A stretch of 64,000 bases of DNA from Gaiellasilicea sp963763755 (GCA_963763755.1 CAVXQE010000010.1:248001-312000), one strand, 5' to 3'. Positions 7,617 to 15,937 are shown, counted from the stretch's first letter. Program-made: numbers and translations. Notes: a model not told the origin generated them from the sequence alone.

Positions 7617-8843
7617 ATGTCGCTGCTGCTGATCCGCGACCTGCTGCAGGTCGTCTCACCCGCGGGGCGCGACGCACCGCTGCGTGGAGCCCGACTGCGC
7701 GAGCGAGAGCTCATCGAGGGCGCGTACGTGCTCTGCGACGGCACGACGATCGCAGCGGTGGGCTCGATGGCGGAGCTGCCGGCCCTCGACGGCGAGATCG
7801 AGGAGCTCGACGGCCGCGGTCTGTGCGCCATTCCGGGCCTCGTCGACTGCCACACGCACCCGGCCTTCGGCGGCGACCGCGTCGAGGAGTTCTCGCGCCG
7901 CGCGGCCGGCGCCAGCTACGAGGACCTGCACGCGGCAGGCTTCGGCATCCTCTCGACCGTCGGAGCGACCCGGGCAGCCGGAGAAGCCGGGATCGCCGAG
8001 GCAGTGCAGCGTCACCGCGACTGGATGCTCCGCGCCGGCACGACGACCTTCGAGGGAAAGTCGGGCTACGGCCTCGATCGCGAGACCGAGCTGGCGTCGT
8101 TGCGCGCAATCGCCGCGGCGGGCGGGATTCCGACCTGGCTCGGAGCGCATGCGACTCCGCCCGGGTACGCGAACGCGGACGCCTATCTCGACTTCATTCT
8201 GGCCGACGTGCTCCCGGATGCGGCGCAGCTCGCCGAGGCCGCAGACGTCTTCCTCGAGCGAGGCGCCTTCGACGCGACACAGGCGCGCCGCTATCTCGAG
8301 GCGTGCCGCACGCACGGCCTGGAGTTGCGGCTGCACGGCGACCAGTTCACGGAGGCGGGCGCGATCCCGCTCGCGATCGAGCTCGGCGCGCGTTCGGTCG
8401 ACCACCTCGAGGCGACCGGCCCGGAGGGCATCGCCGCGCTGGCCGCGAGCGACGTGACAGGCGTCCTGTTGCCCGCGAGCGCCCTCTTCCTCGCGCGACC
8501 GATGCCACCCGCTCGCGCGCTCGTCGACGCGGGCGCCGCCATCGCCCTGGCGACCGACTTCAACCCCGGGAGCGCGTTCTGCGAAAGCCTCCCGCTCGTA
8601 TGCTCGCTCGCCGCGACCCAGCTCAAGCTCAGTCCCGCAGAAGCGCTCGCCGCCTGCACGGTGAACGCGGCTCACGTGCTCGGGCGCGCCGACACGCTCG
8701 GCCGCATCGCACCCGGCTACACCGCCGACCTGACGCTTCTCGATGCTCCCGACTGGCGCTACCTCGCCTATCACCTGGGTGGCGACATCGTGGCCGCGGT
8801 GATCAAGGACGGCGCCGTCGCCTTCAGCCGCTCGGCATACTGA
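7617..8843 (+). CDS. hutI: Imidazolonepropionase
   Basis: Hydrolyses 4-imidazolone-5-propionate to N-formimino-L-glutamate, the third step of the histidine pathway. The 408-residue amidohydrolase shows the metal-binding HxH in DCHTHPAFGGDR near residue 78, the substrate-side GKSGYGL near residue 142, HGDQFTE near residue 241, VDHLE near residue 261 and TDFNPGS near residue 310. The ATG lies 3 nt after the hutHU stop, so the two genes are almost certainly one operon. The product of this enzyme is the substrate of the FtcD encoded upstream. Confidence 0.95.
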   Translation: MSLLLIRDLLQVVSPAGRDAPLRGARLRERELIEGAYVLCDGTTIAAVGSMAELPALDGEIEELDGRGLCAIPGLVDCHTHPAFGGDRVEEFSRRAAGASYEDLHAAGFGILSTVGATRAAGEAGIAEAVQRHRDWMLRAGTTTFEGKSGYGLDRETELASLRAIAAAGGIPTWLGAHATPPGYANADAYLDFILADVLPDAAQLAEAADVFLERGAFDATQARRYLEACRTHGLELRLHGDQFTEAGAIPLAIELGARSVDHLEATGPEGIAALAASDVTGVLLPASALFLARPMPPARALVDAGAAIALATDFNPGSAFCESLPLVCSLAATQLKLSPAEALAACTVNAAHVLGRADTLGRIAPGYTADLTLLDAPDWRYLAYHLGGDIVAAVIKDGAVAFSRSAY

Positions 8844-8847
8844 GCCG

Positions 8848-9261
8848 ATGCCTTCGAAGAAGCAGCAGCGCCGCCGGCAGAAGCTGAAGCGGCACGAGTA
8901 CGAAGAGGTCTACGTCGACGAGGAGGGGAACGAGCTCGCCCCCGATGTGGCGGAGGAGCTCGTCGCCGCGAGTCCGTCCAAGAACGGGAAGCCGGCGAGG
9001 TCTCAGCCGACCCGGCGCGGCGGCCGCACGATCGAGCCGCCGTCGTGGAGCCGCACCGGCAAGCGCGGGCTTCTCTTCTTCCCGCTGATGCTCATCACCG
9101 TCTTCCTGATCGCGGGTGATCAGGTGACGACGCTCGGGAAGATCGTCCAGACGATCGCGCTGATGGCGTTCTTCCTGCCGTTCAGCTACTTCATGGACAC
9201 GATGGTCTGGCGTGCGGCCCAGCGCCGGCTCGACCGCACCGACGAGACGAAGAAGCGCTAG
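8848..9261 (+). CDS. Two-helix membrane protein, unknown function
   Basis: Not recognised. The 137-residue protein has a very basic, acidic-patched cytoplasmic N-terminus (KKQQRRRQKLKRH, then EEVYVDEEGNELAPD). Two hydrophobic segments follow, at about 75-93 (GLLFFPLMLITVFLIAG) and 98-120 (TIALMAFFLPFSYFMDT), and the tail is charged. It begins 4 nt after hutI, but no feature links it to histidine metabolism. It converges on the cupin gene and shares the bases CTAG with it, so each gene's TAG stop overlaps the other's. Confidence 0.75.
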   Translation: MPSKKQQRRRQKLKRHEYEEVYVDEEGNELAPDVAEELVAASPSKNGKPARSQPTRRGGRTIEPPSWSRTGKRGLLFFPLMLITVFLIAGDQVTTLGKIVQTIALMAFFLPFSYFMDTMVWRAAQRRLDRTDETKKR

Positions 9262-9593
9262 GCCGCGCTGCCGCGGTAGTGGCCCTCGCCCGGCCACGGC
9301 GCGAGCAGGAGCAGGATCCGCGCTCCCTCGTCGCTGGCGAGCGAGTGCCGCTCGTCGGGATCGAAGCGGAAGAGCATGCCCGGCGCGGCGTCGAACGACT
9401 CACCGCCCGCTGAGATCCGCACGGTGCCCTCGAGGACGGTCACCCAGGCGTTCTCCTTCACCTGGTGGTCGCCCATCACCTGGCCGGCGTTGAGTGCAAT
9501 CAGGACCGCGCGCGCCTCGTTGCCCGAGTGGACGACAACCGGGTCTCGAGTGCCCGCAGGAGCGTCGATCTCCATCAGGTTCCAGCTCTGCAC
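9258..9593 (-). CDS. Small cupin-fold protein
   Basis: A single-domain cupin of about 111 residues with unknown ligand. The two cupin motifs are represented by GDHQVKENAWVTVLEG (about residues 44-59) and the PGMLFRFDPDERHSL stretch (about 68-82). The first motif has one His-Glu pair typical of a reduced metal site. I choose the GTG at 9593 because TATCCT lies 8 nt upstream. An ATG at 9614 would place the start over that hexamer and almost against the divergent hydrolase start. It is convergent with, and overlaps by 4 nt, the membrane protein gene. Confidence 0.75.
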   Translation of the reverse strand: MQSWNLMEIDAPAGTRDPVVVHSGNEARAVLIALNAGQVMGDHQVKENAWVTVLEGTVRISAGGESFDAAPGMLFRFDPDERHSLASDEGARILLLLAPWPGEGHYRGSAA

Positions 9594-9601
9594 GGAAGCC
9601 A

Positions 9602-9611
9602 AGGATAAACT
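9602..9611. promoter_or_regulatory. Overlapping divergent -10 elements
   Basis: TAAACT (plus, 9606-9611) ends 8 nt before the TTG of the metallo-hydrolase. TATCCT (minus, 9607-9602) ends 8 nt before the GTG of the cupin. The two hexamers share the central TA. No -35 box is visible. Confidence 0.45.
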
Positions 9612-9619
9612 CATCCGCC

Positions 9620-10255
9620 TTGGCGCTTGCGGTTGACCAGCTCTCACTCGGGCAGATCGGGACGAACTGCTACCTCGTCCGCCCCGACCGGGGCGCGACC
9701 GAGGCCGTCGTGATCGATCCGGGGGCAGACGCCGCCGAGATCCGGCTCGCGCTTGCCGGTTCGGGCGCGACGTGCGCCGCGATCCTGCTCACACACAGCC
9801 ACTTCGACCACTTCGGCGCGCTCGCCGACCTTGCCGAGGGAACGGACGCACCGGTCTGGCTGCCCGAGGGCGAGCTCGACGTCTTCCGCCGGCCGAACGA
9901 CTTCTTCCCGGGTTACCCGACGCGCGCCTTCACCGGCGACGCCACGCTTCTGTCCGGCGGCGAGACGATCGACGCTGCCGGCATCTCCTTCCAGGTCCGT
10001 CACGTTCCCGGCCACTCGCCCGGCCATGTCTCCTACTACGCGGACGAGGCGCTGTTCTCCGGCGACGTGCTCTTCTCCGGCTCGGTCGGCCGCACGGATC
10101 TGCCCTTCGGCGACTGGGACACGCTGCTCGAGTCGATCCGCACCCTGGCCGAGGCGTACCCGCCCGAGACGGTCGTCTACTCGGGTCACGGCCCGCCGAC
10201 GACGCTCGGAGACGAGCTCGCGCGCAATCCGTTCCTGGCAGAGCTCCGCGCGTGA
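9620..10255 (+). CDS. Metallo-beta-lactamase-fold hydrolase (glyoxalase II-like)
   Basis: A binuclear metal hydrolase of about 211 residues in the glyoxalase II / GloC-like group. The HxHxDH motif is THSHFDHFGAL. Further metal-side motifs are VPGHSPGHVSYY, the bridging-Asp segment FSGDVLFSGSVGRTD, and SGHGPPTTLGDE near the C-terminus. The start is the TTG at 9620, reading LALAVDQLSLGQIGTNCYLV; codons further upstream would overlap the divergent cupin. It overlaps hisS by 4 nt (GTGA). The same gene pair is seen in many Gram-positive genomes, which supports cotranscription. The exact thioester substrate cannot be read from the sequence. Confidence 0.88.
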   Translation: MALAVDQLSLGQIGTNCYLVRPDRGATEAVVIDPGADAAEIRLALAGSGATCAAILLTHSHFDHFGALADLAEGTDAPVWLPEGELDVFRRPNDFFPGYPTRAFTGDATLLSGGETIDAAGISFQVRHVPGHSPGHVSYYADEALFSGDVLFSGSVGRTDLPFGDWDTLLESIRTLAEAYPPETVVYSGHGPPTTLGDELARNPFLAELRA

Positions 10256-11498
10256 CGAAGAAGATCGAGCGCCCGCGCGGGACTCACGACATCCTTCCGT
10301 CCGAGCAGCCCCTCTGGCGGCGGGCGACGGACGAGATGGAGCGCCTCTGCGCGCTCTACGGCTATCGCCGGATCCAGACACCGGTCTTCGAGGACACGGA
10401 GCTCTTCGCGCGCACGTCCGGTGCGGGCTCCGACGTCGTTCAGAAGGAGATGTACACGTTCAGCGACCGTTCGGACCGGTCGCTGACGCTGCGGCCGGAG
10501 GGGACGGCACCGATCTGTCGCGCCTACATCGAGCACGGCCTCCATCGCGAGCCGCAGCCGCAGAAGCTCTACACGATCGGCTCGATGTACCGCTACGGCG
10601 CGCCGGGGCGCGGCCGCTACCGCGAGCACTGGCAGCTCTCGGTCGAGGCGCTCGGCTCGGACGATCCGGCGGTCGACGCCGAGATCATCCAGCTCTACGA
10701 CACGCTTCTGCACCGACTCGGCGTGAGGACGTACCGGCTCGAGCTGAACTCGATCGGCTGCCGTGAATGCCGGCCCGCGTACCTGGAGAAGCTGCGTGCC
10801 TGGCTCGCCGAGCACGAGGACGAGCTGGACGCGGACGCCCGGGAGAAGGCCGCGACGAGCCCGCTCCGTGTCTTCGACGTGAAGAGCCCGCAGACGAGAA
10901 AGCTGCTCGAGGCAGGCGCCGAAGATCGGAGAGTCGCTCTGCGAGGCGTGCGTCGAGCACTTCGCCGCGGTGCGAGCCGATCTCGACGCGACGGGCGTCC
11001 AGTACGAGCTCGTGCCGACGCTCGTGCGCGGCCTCGACTACTACTCGCGCACGACCTGGGAGTTCGTCGGGCCGATGGACAACGAGAACTCGACCATCTC
11101 GGGCGGCGGCCGGTACGACTATCTGGTCGAGGAGATCGGCGGCCCGCCGACGCCGGGAGTGGGCTTCGGAGCGGGGATCGAGCGGCTGCTGATCGCGATG
11201 GAGGACGAGGGCGTCGCCGACGCCGAGGCGCCCGCCGTCGACGTGTTCCTCGCCGTCGAGCCGGACGCGCCGCGCCACCTCGTGCCGCCGCTGCTGAAAC
11301 AGCTTCGCGAGAGCGGGATCGCCGCCGACACCGACTACGCCGGCCGCTCGCTCAAGGGTCAGCTGACACAGGCGGGCCGGTCCGGTGCCGCCACGACGGT
11401 GATCATCCGGGCCGAGGACGCGCTGATCCGACAGGCCGGGCGCGCAGGACGAACCTGTCGCCCACGCGGATCTTCCCGGCAGACTGTCCCGGAGGTGA
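10252..11498 (+). CDS. hisS: Histidyl-tRNA synthetase (two apparent frameshifts)
   Basis: Charges tRNA-His. The N-terminal class II core reads normally: KIERPRGTHDILP, motif 2 region GSMYRYGAPGRGRYREHWQ and LELNSIGC. Near 10920 the frame breaks and resumes one base later, reading CVEHFAAVRADLDATGVQYELVPTLVRGLDYY in pieces. It includes the histidine-binding LVRGLDYYSRT and GGRYDYL. A second break near 11440 is needed to reach the normal C-terminus EPVAHADLPGRLSRR and the TGA at 11496-11498. Both breaks are net +1. Read without correction, the tail fuses in frame to aspS, which I consider an artefact. Because this is an essential single-copy enzyme, sequencing error is the likely cause. Confidence 0.88.
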
Positions 11499-13246
11499 TG
11501 AATACAGTGACGTGGCGTACCCACATGTGCGGCGAGCCCAGCAAGGAGCTCGTCGGCCAGGCGCTCACCCTGTCCGGCTGGGCGGCGCGCCGTCGCGACC
11601 ACGGCGGCCTGATCTTCGTCGACCTCCGTGACCGCACCGGGATCACGCAGCTCGTGATCAACCCCGAGCTGGCGCCCGAGGCGGCCGAGCTCGCGCACCA
11701 GATCCGGAACGAGTTCGTGCTCCGCGCCGAGGGGACGCTCGTCGCGCGCAGCCCCGAGACCGTCAACCCGAACATGCCGACCGGCGAGGTCGAGCTCCAG
11801 GTCGACAAGCTCGAGATCGTCAGCCGCTCGACGCCGCTGCCGTTCCAGCTCGACGAGGAGAACGTGGACGAGACGCTGCGCCTGCGCTACCGCTGGCTCG
11901 ACCTGCGCCGCGAGAAGCTCCAGCGGAACATCACGCTGCGCGCCCAGATGGTCGGGATCATCCGGCGCGAGATGGAGGCGGCGGGCTTTCTCGACATCCA
12001 GACGCCGATCCTCTTCAAGCCGACGCCCGAGGGCGCGCGCGACTTCGTCGTCCCGAGCCGGCTCCAGAAGGGCCGCTTCTACGCGCTGCCGCAGAGCCCG
12101 CAGATCCTGAAGCAGCTGACGATGGTCGCGGGCTTCGACCGCTACTACCAGATCGCGATCTGCTTCCGGGACGAGGATCTCCGCGCCGACCGCGTCCAGG
12201 AGATCACGCAGCTGGACGTCGAGATGAGCTTCCCGGACCAGGAGTTCCTCTACGACGTGATGGAGCGGATGTACGCCCGCATCTGGCGCGAGTGCCTCGG
12301 AATCGAGATCGCGACGCCGTTCCCGCGCATGTCGTTCGCGGAGGCCGATCGCCGTTTCGGCTCCGACAAGCCGGACACTCGCTTCGGGCTCGAGCTCGAG
12401 GATGCGACCGAGATCACGCGCAGCTCCGAGTTCGGCGTCTTCAAGGGCGCCGAGGCCGTGCGGTTCCTGCGCGTGCCGCAGGAGCTCAGCCGCGGCGACC
12501 TGGCGAAGCTCGAGGAGCTCGCCAAGGAGTGGGGCGCGAAGGGGCTCGCCTACCTCGTGTTCGACGAGGAGGGCGAGGTGCGCTCTCCGATCGCGAAGTT
12601 TCTCTCCGAGGAAGAGCTGGCCGTCTTCCGCGGCGAGCCGGCCTCGACGGTGCTCTTCGCGGCCGACACGTGGGCCACGACCTCACGCGTGCTCGGTGCG
12701 CTGCGGCTCCATCTCGGCCGGGAGCTCGGCCTGATCGACGACGACGTCTTCACCTTCCTCTGGATCTACGACTTCCCGATGTTCGAGCGTGACGAGGAGA
12801 ACGGGCGCTGGACGGCGGTGCACCACCCGTTCACGCGGCCGACGAAGGAGTGGGAGGGACGTTTCTCCGAGGACCCCGAGCACGCGCTCGCGCACGCGTA
12901 CGACCTGATCGTCAACGGCAACGAGCTCGGCGGCGGCAGCTTCAGGATCCACGAGCCCGAGATCCAGGGACAGGTTTTCGAGCTGCTCGGCATGTCCGAG
13001 GAGGAGCAGCGGTCGAAGTTCGGCTTCCTGCTCGACGCGCTCGCGATGGGTGCGCCGCCGATGGGAGGCATCGCGCTCGGGATCGACCGGATGACGATGG
13101 TCCTCGCCGGCGAGCCCAACTTGCGCGACGTGATCGCCTTCCCCAAGAACCAGGCTGGAGTCGATCCGATGAGCGGCGCACCGTCCGAAGTGACGGAGGA
13201 GCAGCTGCTCGAACTTGGAATAAGGCTGATAGAGCCTCAAACCTAA
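11498..13246 (+). CDS. aspS: Aspartyl-tRNA synthetase
   Basis: Charges tRNA-Asp. The 582-residue protein has the N-terminal anticodon-binding OB fold (GWAARRRDHGGLIFVDLRDR), class II motif 2 (ICFRDEDLRADRVQEITQ), the bacterial GAD insertion and motif 3 (GIALGIDRMTMVLAGEPN). The OB fold has His in RRRDHGG, where discriminating E. coli AspRS has Leu. That residue is associated with non-discriminating enzymes that also charge tRNA-Asn for GatCAB. The ATG at 11498 overlaps the last base of the hisS stop, and a GGAGG lies just before it. A GTG at 11507 has better spacing to that GGAGG and is an alternative start. Confidence 0.95.
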   Translation: MNTVTWRTHMCGEPSKELVGQALTLSGWAARRRDHGGLIFVDLRDRTGITQLVINPELAPEAAELAHQIRNEFVLRAEGTLVARSPETVNPNMPTGEVELQVDKLEIVSRSTPLPFQLDEENVDETLRLRYRWLDLRREKLQRNITLRAQMVGIIRREMEAAGFLDIQTPILFKPTPEGARDFVVPSRLQKGRFYALPQSPQILKQLTMVAGFDRYYQIAICFRDEDLRADRVQEITQLDVEMSFPDQEFLYDVMERMYARIWRECLGIEIATPFPRMSFAEADRRFGSDKPDTRFGLELEDATEITRSSEFGVFKGAEAVRFLRVPQELSRGDLAKLEELAKEWGAKGLAYLVFDEEGEVRSPIAKFLSEEELAVFRGEPASTVLFAADTWATTSRVLGALRLHLGRELGLIDDDVFTFLWIYDFPMFERDEENGRWTAVHHPFTRPTKEWEGRFSEDPEHALAHAYDLIVNGNELGGGSFRIHEPEIQGQVFELLGMSEEEQRSKFGFLLDALAMGAPPMGGIALGIDRMTMVLAGEPNLRDVIAFPKNQAGVDPMSGAPSEVTEEQLLELGIRLIEPQT

Positions 13247-13350
13247 GATTTTCTCGCTGGACAGCCGATGAACCGGGCATACTTCCGGGCAGCCGCGGCA
13301 GCGGCCTGTCTACCGACCCTGAGAAAGCCGAGCAGAAAGCGTGAGCCGCA

Positions 13351-14371
13351 ATGTCGTCAAGTGAGTCAGATCGTTCCGCAGCGGGACTGACCGCGCTTCC
13401 GACCGTCGAACAGCTTCGGCGCGCCGGCGACGGCTACGACGAGCAGGGCGTCCGCGAGGCATTCGACGCGTTTCGCCGCCACACCGCCCAGCTGCAGGCC
13501 CAGCTCCGGGTGCTCCAGGCTGCGCGCACGAGCTCGAACGTCTCGCCGACGGGCCATGCGGTTCGCATGGACGCACTCCACCTGATTCGCGCCGCCGCCG
13601 AATTCGCCGACACGCTCGAGCGCGACGCGCAGACCGCTTCCGCGACGCAGGTCCAGCGCACCGAGGAGGAAGTGAGCGCGAAGCAGAAGGTCCTGCAGGA
13701 GCGCGAGGCCGAGATCGAGCGGTACCGCACCGAGTCGGAGCGCCAGCGGTCGGAGATCCTGAACGCTGCGAAGGCCGAAGCACGAGACCTCCTCGCCAAG
13801 TCGAACGCCGACGCCACGCGCGAGTTGCGCGAAGCCGAGACCCGCGGCACCCGGCTGCTCGAGCAGTCGCGCCATCAGGCGACCGAGCTCACGAACTCCG
13901 CCCGCGCCGAGGTCGAGCAGACGCTGGAGTGGGCGCGCGCGCAGGCGACCGCCGTCATGGCTCGTGCCCAGAAGGGCGCCGAGCAGTTGCTCGCGGCTGC
14001 CGGGTCTCGGCGAGCCGGCGATCAGCCAGGTCGTGCAGTCGATCGTCGAGGCGAACGACAACGAGATCGCACGCTCCGGCGGAACGCCGCCTTCGCGCCC
14101 CGCTGACGCGTTTGTCGCATCGGCCGAGGCGCCGCCGCTCTCAGCGCCACCCGTCTCGGAGCCCGTCTCTGAACCTCCGGTTGACGACACCTTCGATCGG
14201 TCCGAGCCCGAGCCTTCCCCGGCGGAGGACGAGGCTCACGACGTGGATGCCTCCGAGGCCGCGGCGGAAGCCGAGGCTACTCCGCCCGCTCCCCCCGTCA
14301 CGCCGTCCGATGCCGCCGACACTGGGCAGGCCGAGCCGGCCGATGACGGGGAGCCCGAGCCCGAGCGGTAG
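13351..14371 (+). CDS. Long coiled-coil protein, DivIVA/septum-like (one frameshift)
   Basis: About 339 residues once a single break near 14000 is bridged. Residues about 15-65 resemble the start of DivIVA-type proteins. Residues about 75-215 are a continuous heptad-rich coiled coil (TQVQRTEEEVSAKQKVLQ and onwards). After the break the frame continues with GEPAISQVVQSIVEANDNE and an acidic, Pro/Ala-rich tail ending EPADDGEPEPER. The break is net +1. The tail runs directly to the next gene, which starts 8 nt on and has the same Glu-Pro character. I infer a cytoplasmic scaffold linked to the cell envelope or division. The family assignment is by composition, not by a diagnostic motif. Confidence 0.6.
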
Positions 14372-14379
14372 CCACGCGC

Positions 14380-15271
14380 ATGCTCGGTCGACTCTGGCCG
14401 CGACTCGCGCTCGAAGCGTGCTTCCTGATCGTCGTCGCCATCGTCGCCGGCCTGCTCGATCTGTCGGTCGTGGCGATCTTCGCCGTCATGGCGGTGGCGT
14501 ACGCGGCCACGGTCCTGCTCGAATGGACTACCTTCCGAGTTCGTTCCGCTCCGAAGCCGGCCGCTGAACCGGCGGCTCCGGCGCCCGCGCTCGAGGCGCC
14601 CGGCGTCGTCGCCGTGACGGTGCATCCGTCCGAGTCGGCATGGGAGCGGGAAGAGGACGAGGTCGAGCGAAGCGGAGCCGGAACCGGAACCGGAACTGGA
14701 AGCCGAGCCGGAGCCGGAGCCCGAACTCGAACCAGAGCCCGAGCCGGAGCCGGAACCCGAACCGGAGCCGGAACCAGAGCCGCGAGCCGGAGCCCGAAGT
14801 CCTGCCGACCGCGGAACCGCAGCCGGCGGAGCCGCAGCCCGTCGCGCAGGAGCCGGAACCAGAACCGGCGAGCCAGAGCCGAGCCGAGCCGGAACCAGAG
14901 CCAGAACCGGAGCCGAGCCGGAGCCGGAACCGGAGCCAGAGCCGGAGCCCGACCGAACCCGAACCGGTCGTCCTCGTGGCCGCGGCGACGTCCCGATGCC
15001 CGAGCCCGATCCGGTTGTGGAGGAGCCCGAGCCGGTCCAGGCTGCCGTCTCAACGCTGCCGTTGCCGGTCGAGCCGCAGGAGTGGAACCTGTGGGAGCTC
15101 GAGCGGCTCGTGCGCGACGCCGCAAGCCCGGACGTGGCCCGAAACGAGGAGCTCAGCTACCTGCTCCACTACCTGCGGGAATTCGCATCGTCCGACGGCG
15201 TCCTACCGGTCGATTTCGACAGTCTCGTGCGTGAGTCGTTCGGCGAGATCGTCGCCCCCCGCAGCCGGTGA
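14380..15271 (+). CDS. Membrane protein with long Glu-Pro repeat and conserved C-terminal helix domain (several frameshifts)
   Basis: Not a recognised family. The N-terminus has two membrane helices (about residues 8-26 and 30-48: ACFLIVVAIVAGLLDLSVVAIF and what follows). A long alternating Glu-Pro stretch is encoded by GAG/GAA-CCG/CCC/CCA repeats from about 14670 to 15040. A compact C-terminal domain follows (WNLWELERLVRDAA through LPVDFDSLVRESFGEIV). The natural Glu-Pro frame is interrupted at least four times between 14665 and 14995, so no single frame spans the gene. Read out of frame, the repeat gives Gly-Thr/Arg-Ser/Arg-Asn repeats, which I regard as false. A rigid Pro-rich spacer between membrane and a terminal domain is the plausible design. 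It overlaps the next gene by 4 nt. Confidence 0.55.
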
Positions 15272-15696
15272 GCCTCAGCGTCCTGCAGCGCACGATCGCC
15301 CTTGCCGCGGTCGCGCTCGTCGCGGTGGTGGCCGCACTCGCACTGGCGCGGGCGGGTAACGAGGACGACACGCTTCCCGGCGACGCACAGCAGGTCACGG
15401 TCGCCGATACCGGCTGGTACACCGCGCTCGCCGGCTCGCGCGGCGCTGCCCGCGACGCCGAGCAGACGACCTGCAGGCGCATCCTCACCGGCCGCTCGCT
15501 CGGGGTCAGCCACCCGGTGCTCCCCTGCGGAGCGAAGATCTTCATCTCGTACGGAGGCACGGAGGTGCTGACGGAGGTGATCGACTCGCGTATGAAGCGA
15601 CCCGGCCGCCAGTTCGAGCTCACCGAGGCGCTGGCGCAGCGGCTGGGAATCGAGGGGACGCAGCAGATTCGCTGGCGCTTCGCGCAGCGCCGTTAG
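15268..15696 (+). CDS. Membrane-anchored double-psi beta-barrel (RlpA-like) protein
   Basis: A 142-residue exported protein with one N-terminal hydrophobic anchor (about residues 9-28) and a C-terminal double-psi beta-barrel. The barrel shows CGAKIFISYGGTEVLTEVID near residue 90 and RQFELTEALAQRLGI near residue 112, the pattern of RlpA/expansin-like domains that act on or bind peptidoglycan. The two cysteines (TTCRR and LPCGA) could form a disulphide outside the cell. The GTG start overlaps the preceding stop (GTGA), so it is coupled to the Glu-Pro repeat protein. Together with the coiled-coil protein the three genes look like an envelope or division unit. Confidence 0.7.
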   Translation: MSLSVLQRTIALAAVALVAVVAALALARAGNEDDTLPGDAQQVTVADTGWYTALAGSRGAARDAEQTTCRRILTGRSLGVSHPVLPCGAKIFISYGGTEVLTEVIDSRMKRPGRQFELTEALAQRLGIEGTQQIRWRFAQRR

Positions 15697-15699
15697 CGA

Positions 15700-15705
15700 T
15701 ACACT
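15700..15705 (+). promoter_or_regulatory. Candidate -10 (TACACT) for ncRNA
   Basis: TACACT lies 3 nt after the stop of the RlpA-like gene and would start a transcript near 15711. No start codon sits at the leaderless distance here, unlike most other such hexamers in the window. Confidence 0.35.
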
Positions 15706-15710
15706 GCGCG

Positions 15711-15915
15711 TGCTCGACCCTGTACGTGGCCTTCCGCGTAAACGTGAACCAATAGTCACGTCAAGGGAGCCTGGGTCCGGAATAGGCCTCACCCGCTGAC
15801 GTCCGGCACGGCACCCACCTGGTATCACCAGGTTCGCATCCGCGGAGGGAAACATCGGCAGGGTGGAGCAGTATTTCGGTCGCGCAGACCCCTGAAGGGG
15901 CCGCTTCGCGGCCCC
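15711..15915 (+). ncRNA. Candidate structured ncRNA of about 200 nt (6S-like size; identity unproven)
   Basis: The region lies between two genes and has no good ORF, but has a -10-like hexamer before it and a strong GC hairpin at its end. Inside are hairpins ACGTGA/TCACGT (15742-15761) and ACCTGG/CCAGGT (15817-15833). Long-range pairings are CTCACCCGCTGA (15788-15799) with 15855-15868, and GGGTC (15773) with GACCC (15887). The nested layout and length resemble a 6S-type RNA, but I see no conserved 6S motif I can name. mnmA downstream has its own leaderless promoter, so this is not simply its leader. Confidence 0.4.
15897..15915 (+). terminator. GC hairpin, inverted copy of the 4309 hairpin
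   Basis: A perfect 8-bp stem GGGGCCGC / GCGGCCCC with a TTC loop, the exact reverse complement of the hairpin at 4309-4327. No T-tract follows on the plus strand, so any termination would be of the tail-less actinobacterial kind. Confidence 0.45.
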
Positions 15916-15937
15916 GACCAGCGCAATGTTCAGCGGC

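Noticed and set aside
10970..13246. A single open frame joining the C-terminus of hisS to aspS, suggesting a fused synthetase
   Set aside because: The join arises from a +1 break near 11440. The other frame gives a normal HisRS end and a stop overlapping the aspS start.
14640..15359. Arg-Ser/Arg-Asn-rich and Gly-Thr-rich open frames across the repeat region
   Set aside because: They are out-of-frame readings of GAG/GAA-CCG codons. The Glu-Pro frame has the flanking conserved domains.
15828..15846. Sequence resembling a tRNA T-arm (GGTTCGCATCC)
   Set aside because: The loop has C where tRNA needs A at position 58, and no acceptor, D or anticodon arms surround it.
15770..15870. SRP RNA, FMN or cobalamin riboswitch in the mnmA upstream region
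   Set aside because: The invariant motifs of these RNAs are not present, and the region is not the leader of a matching gene.
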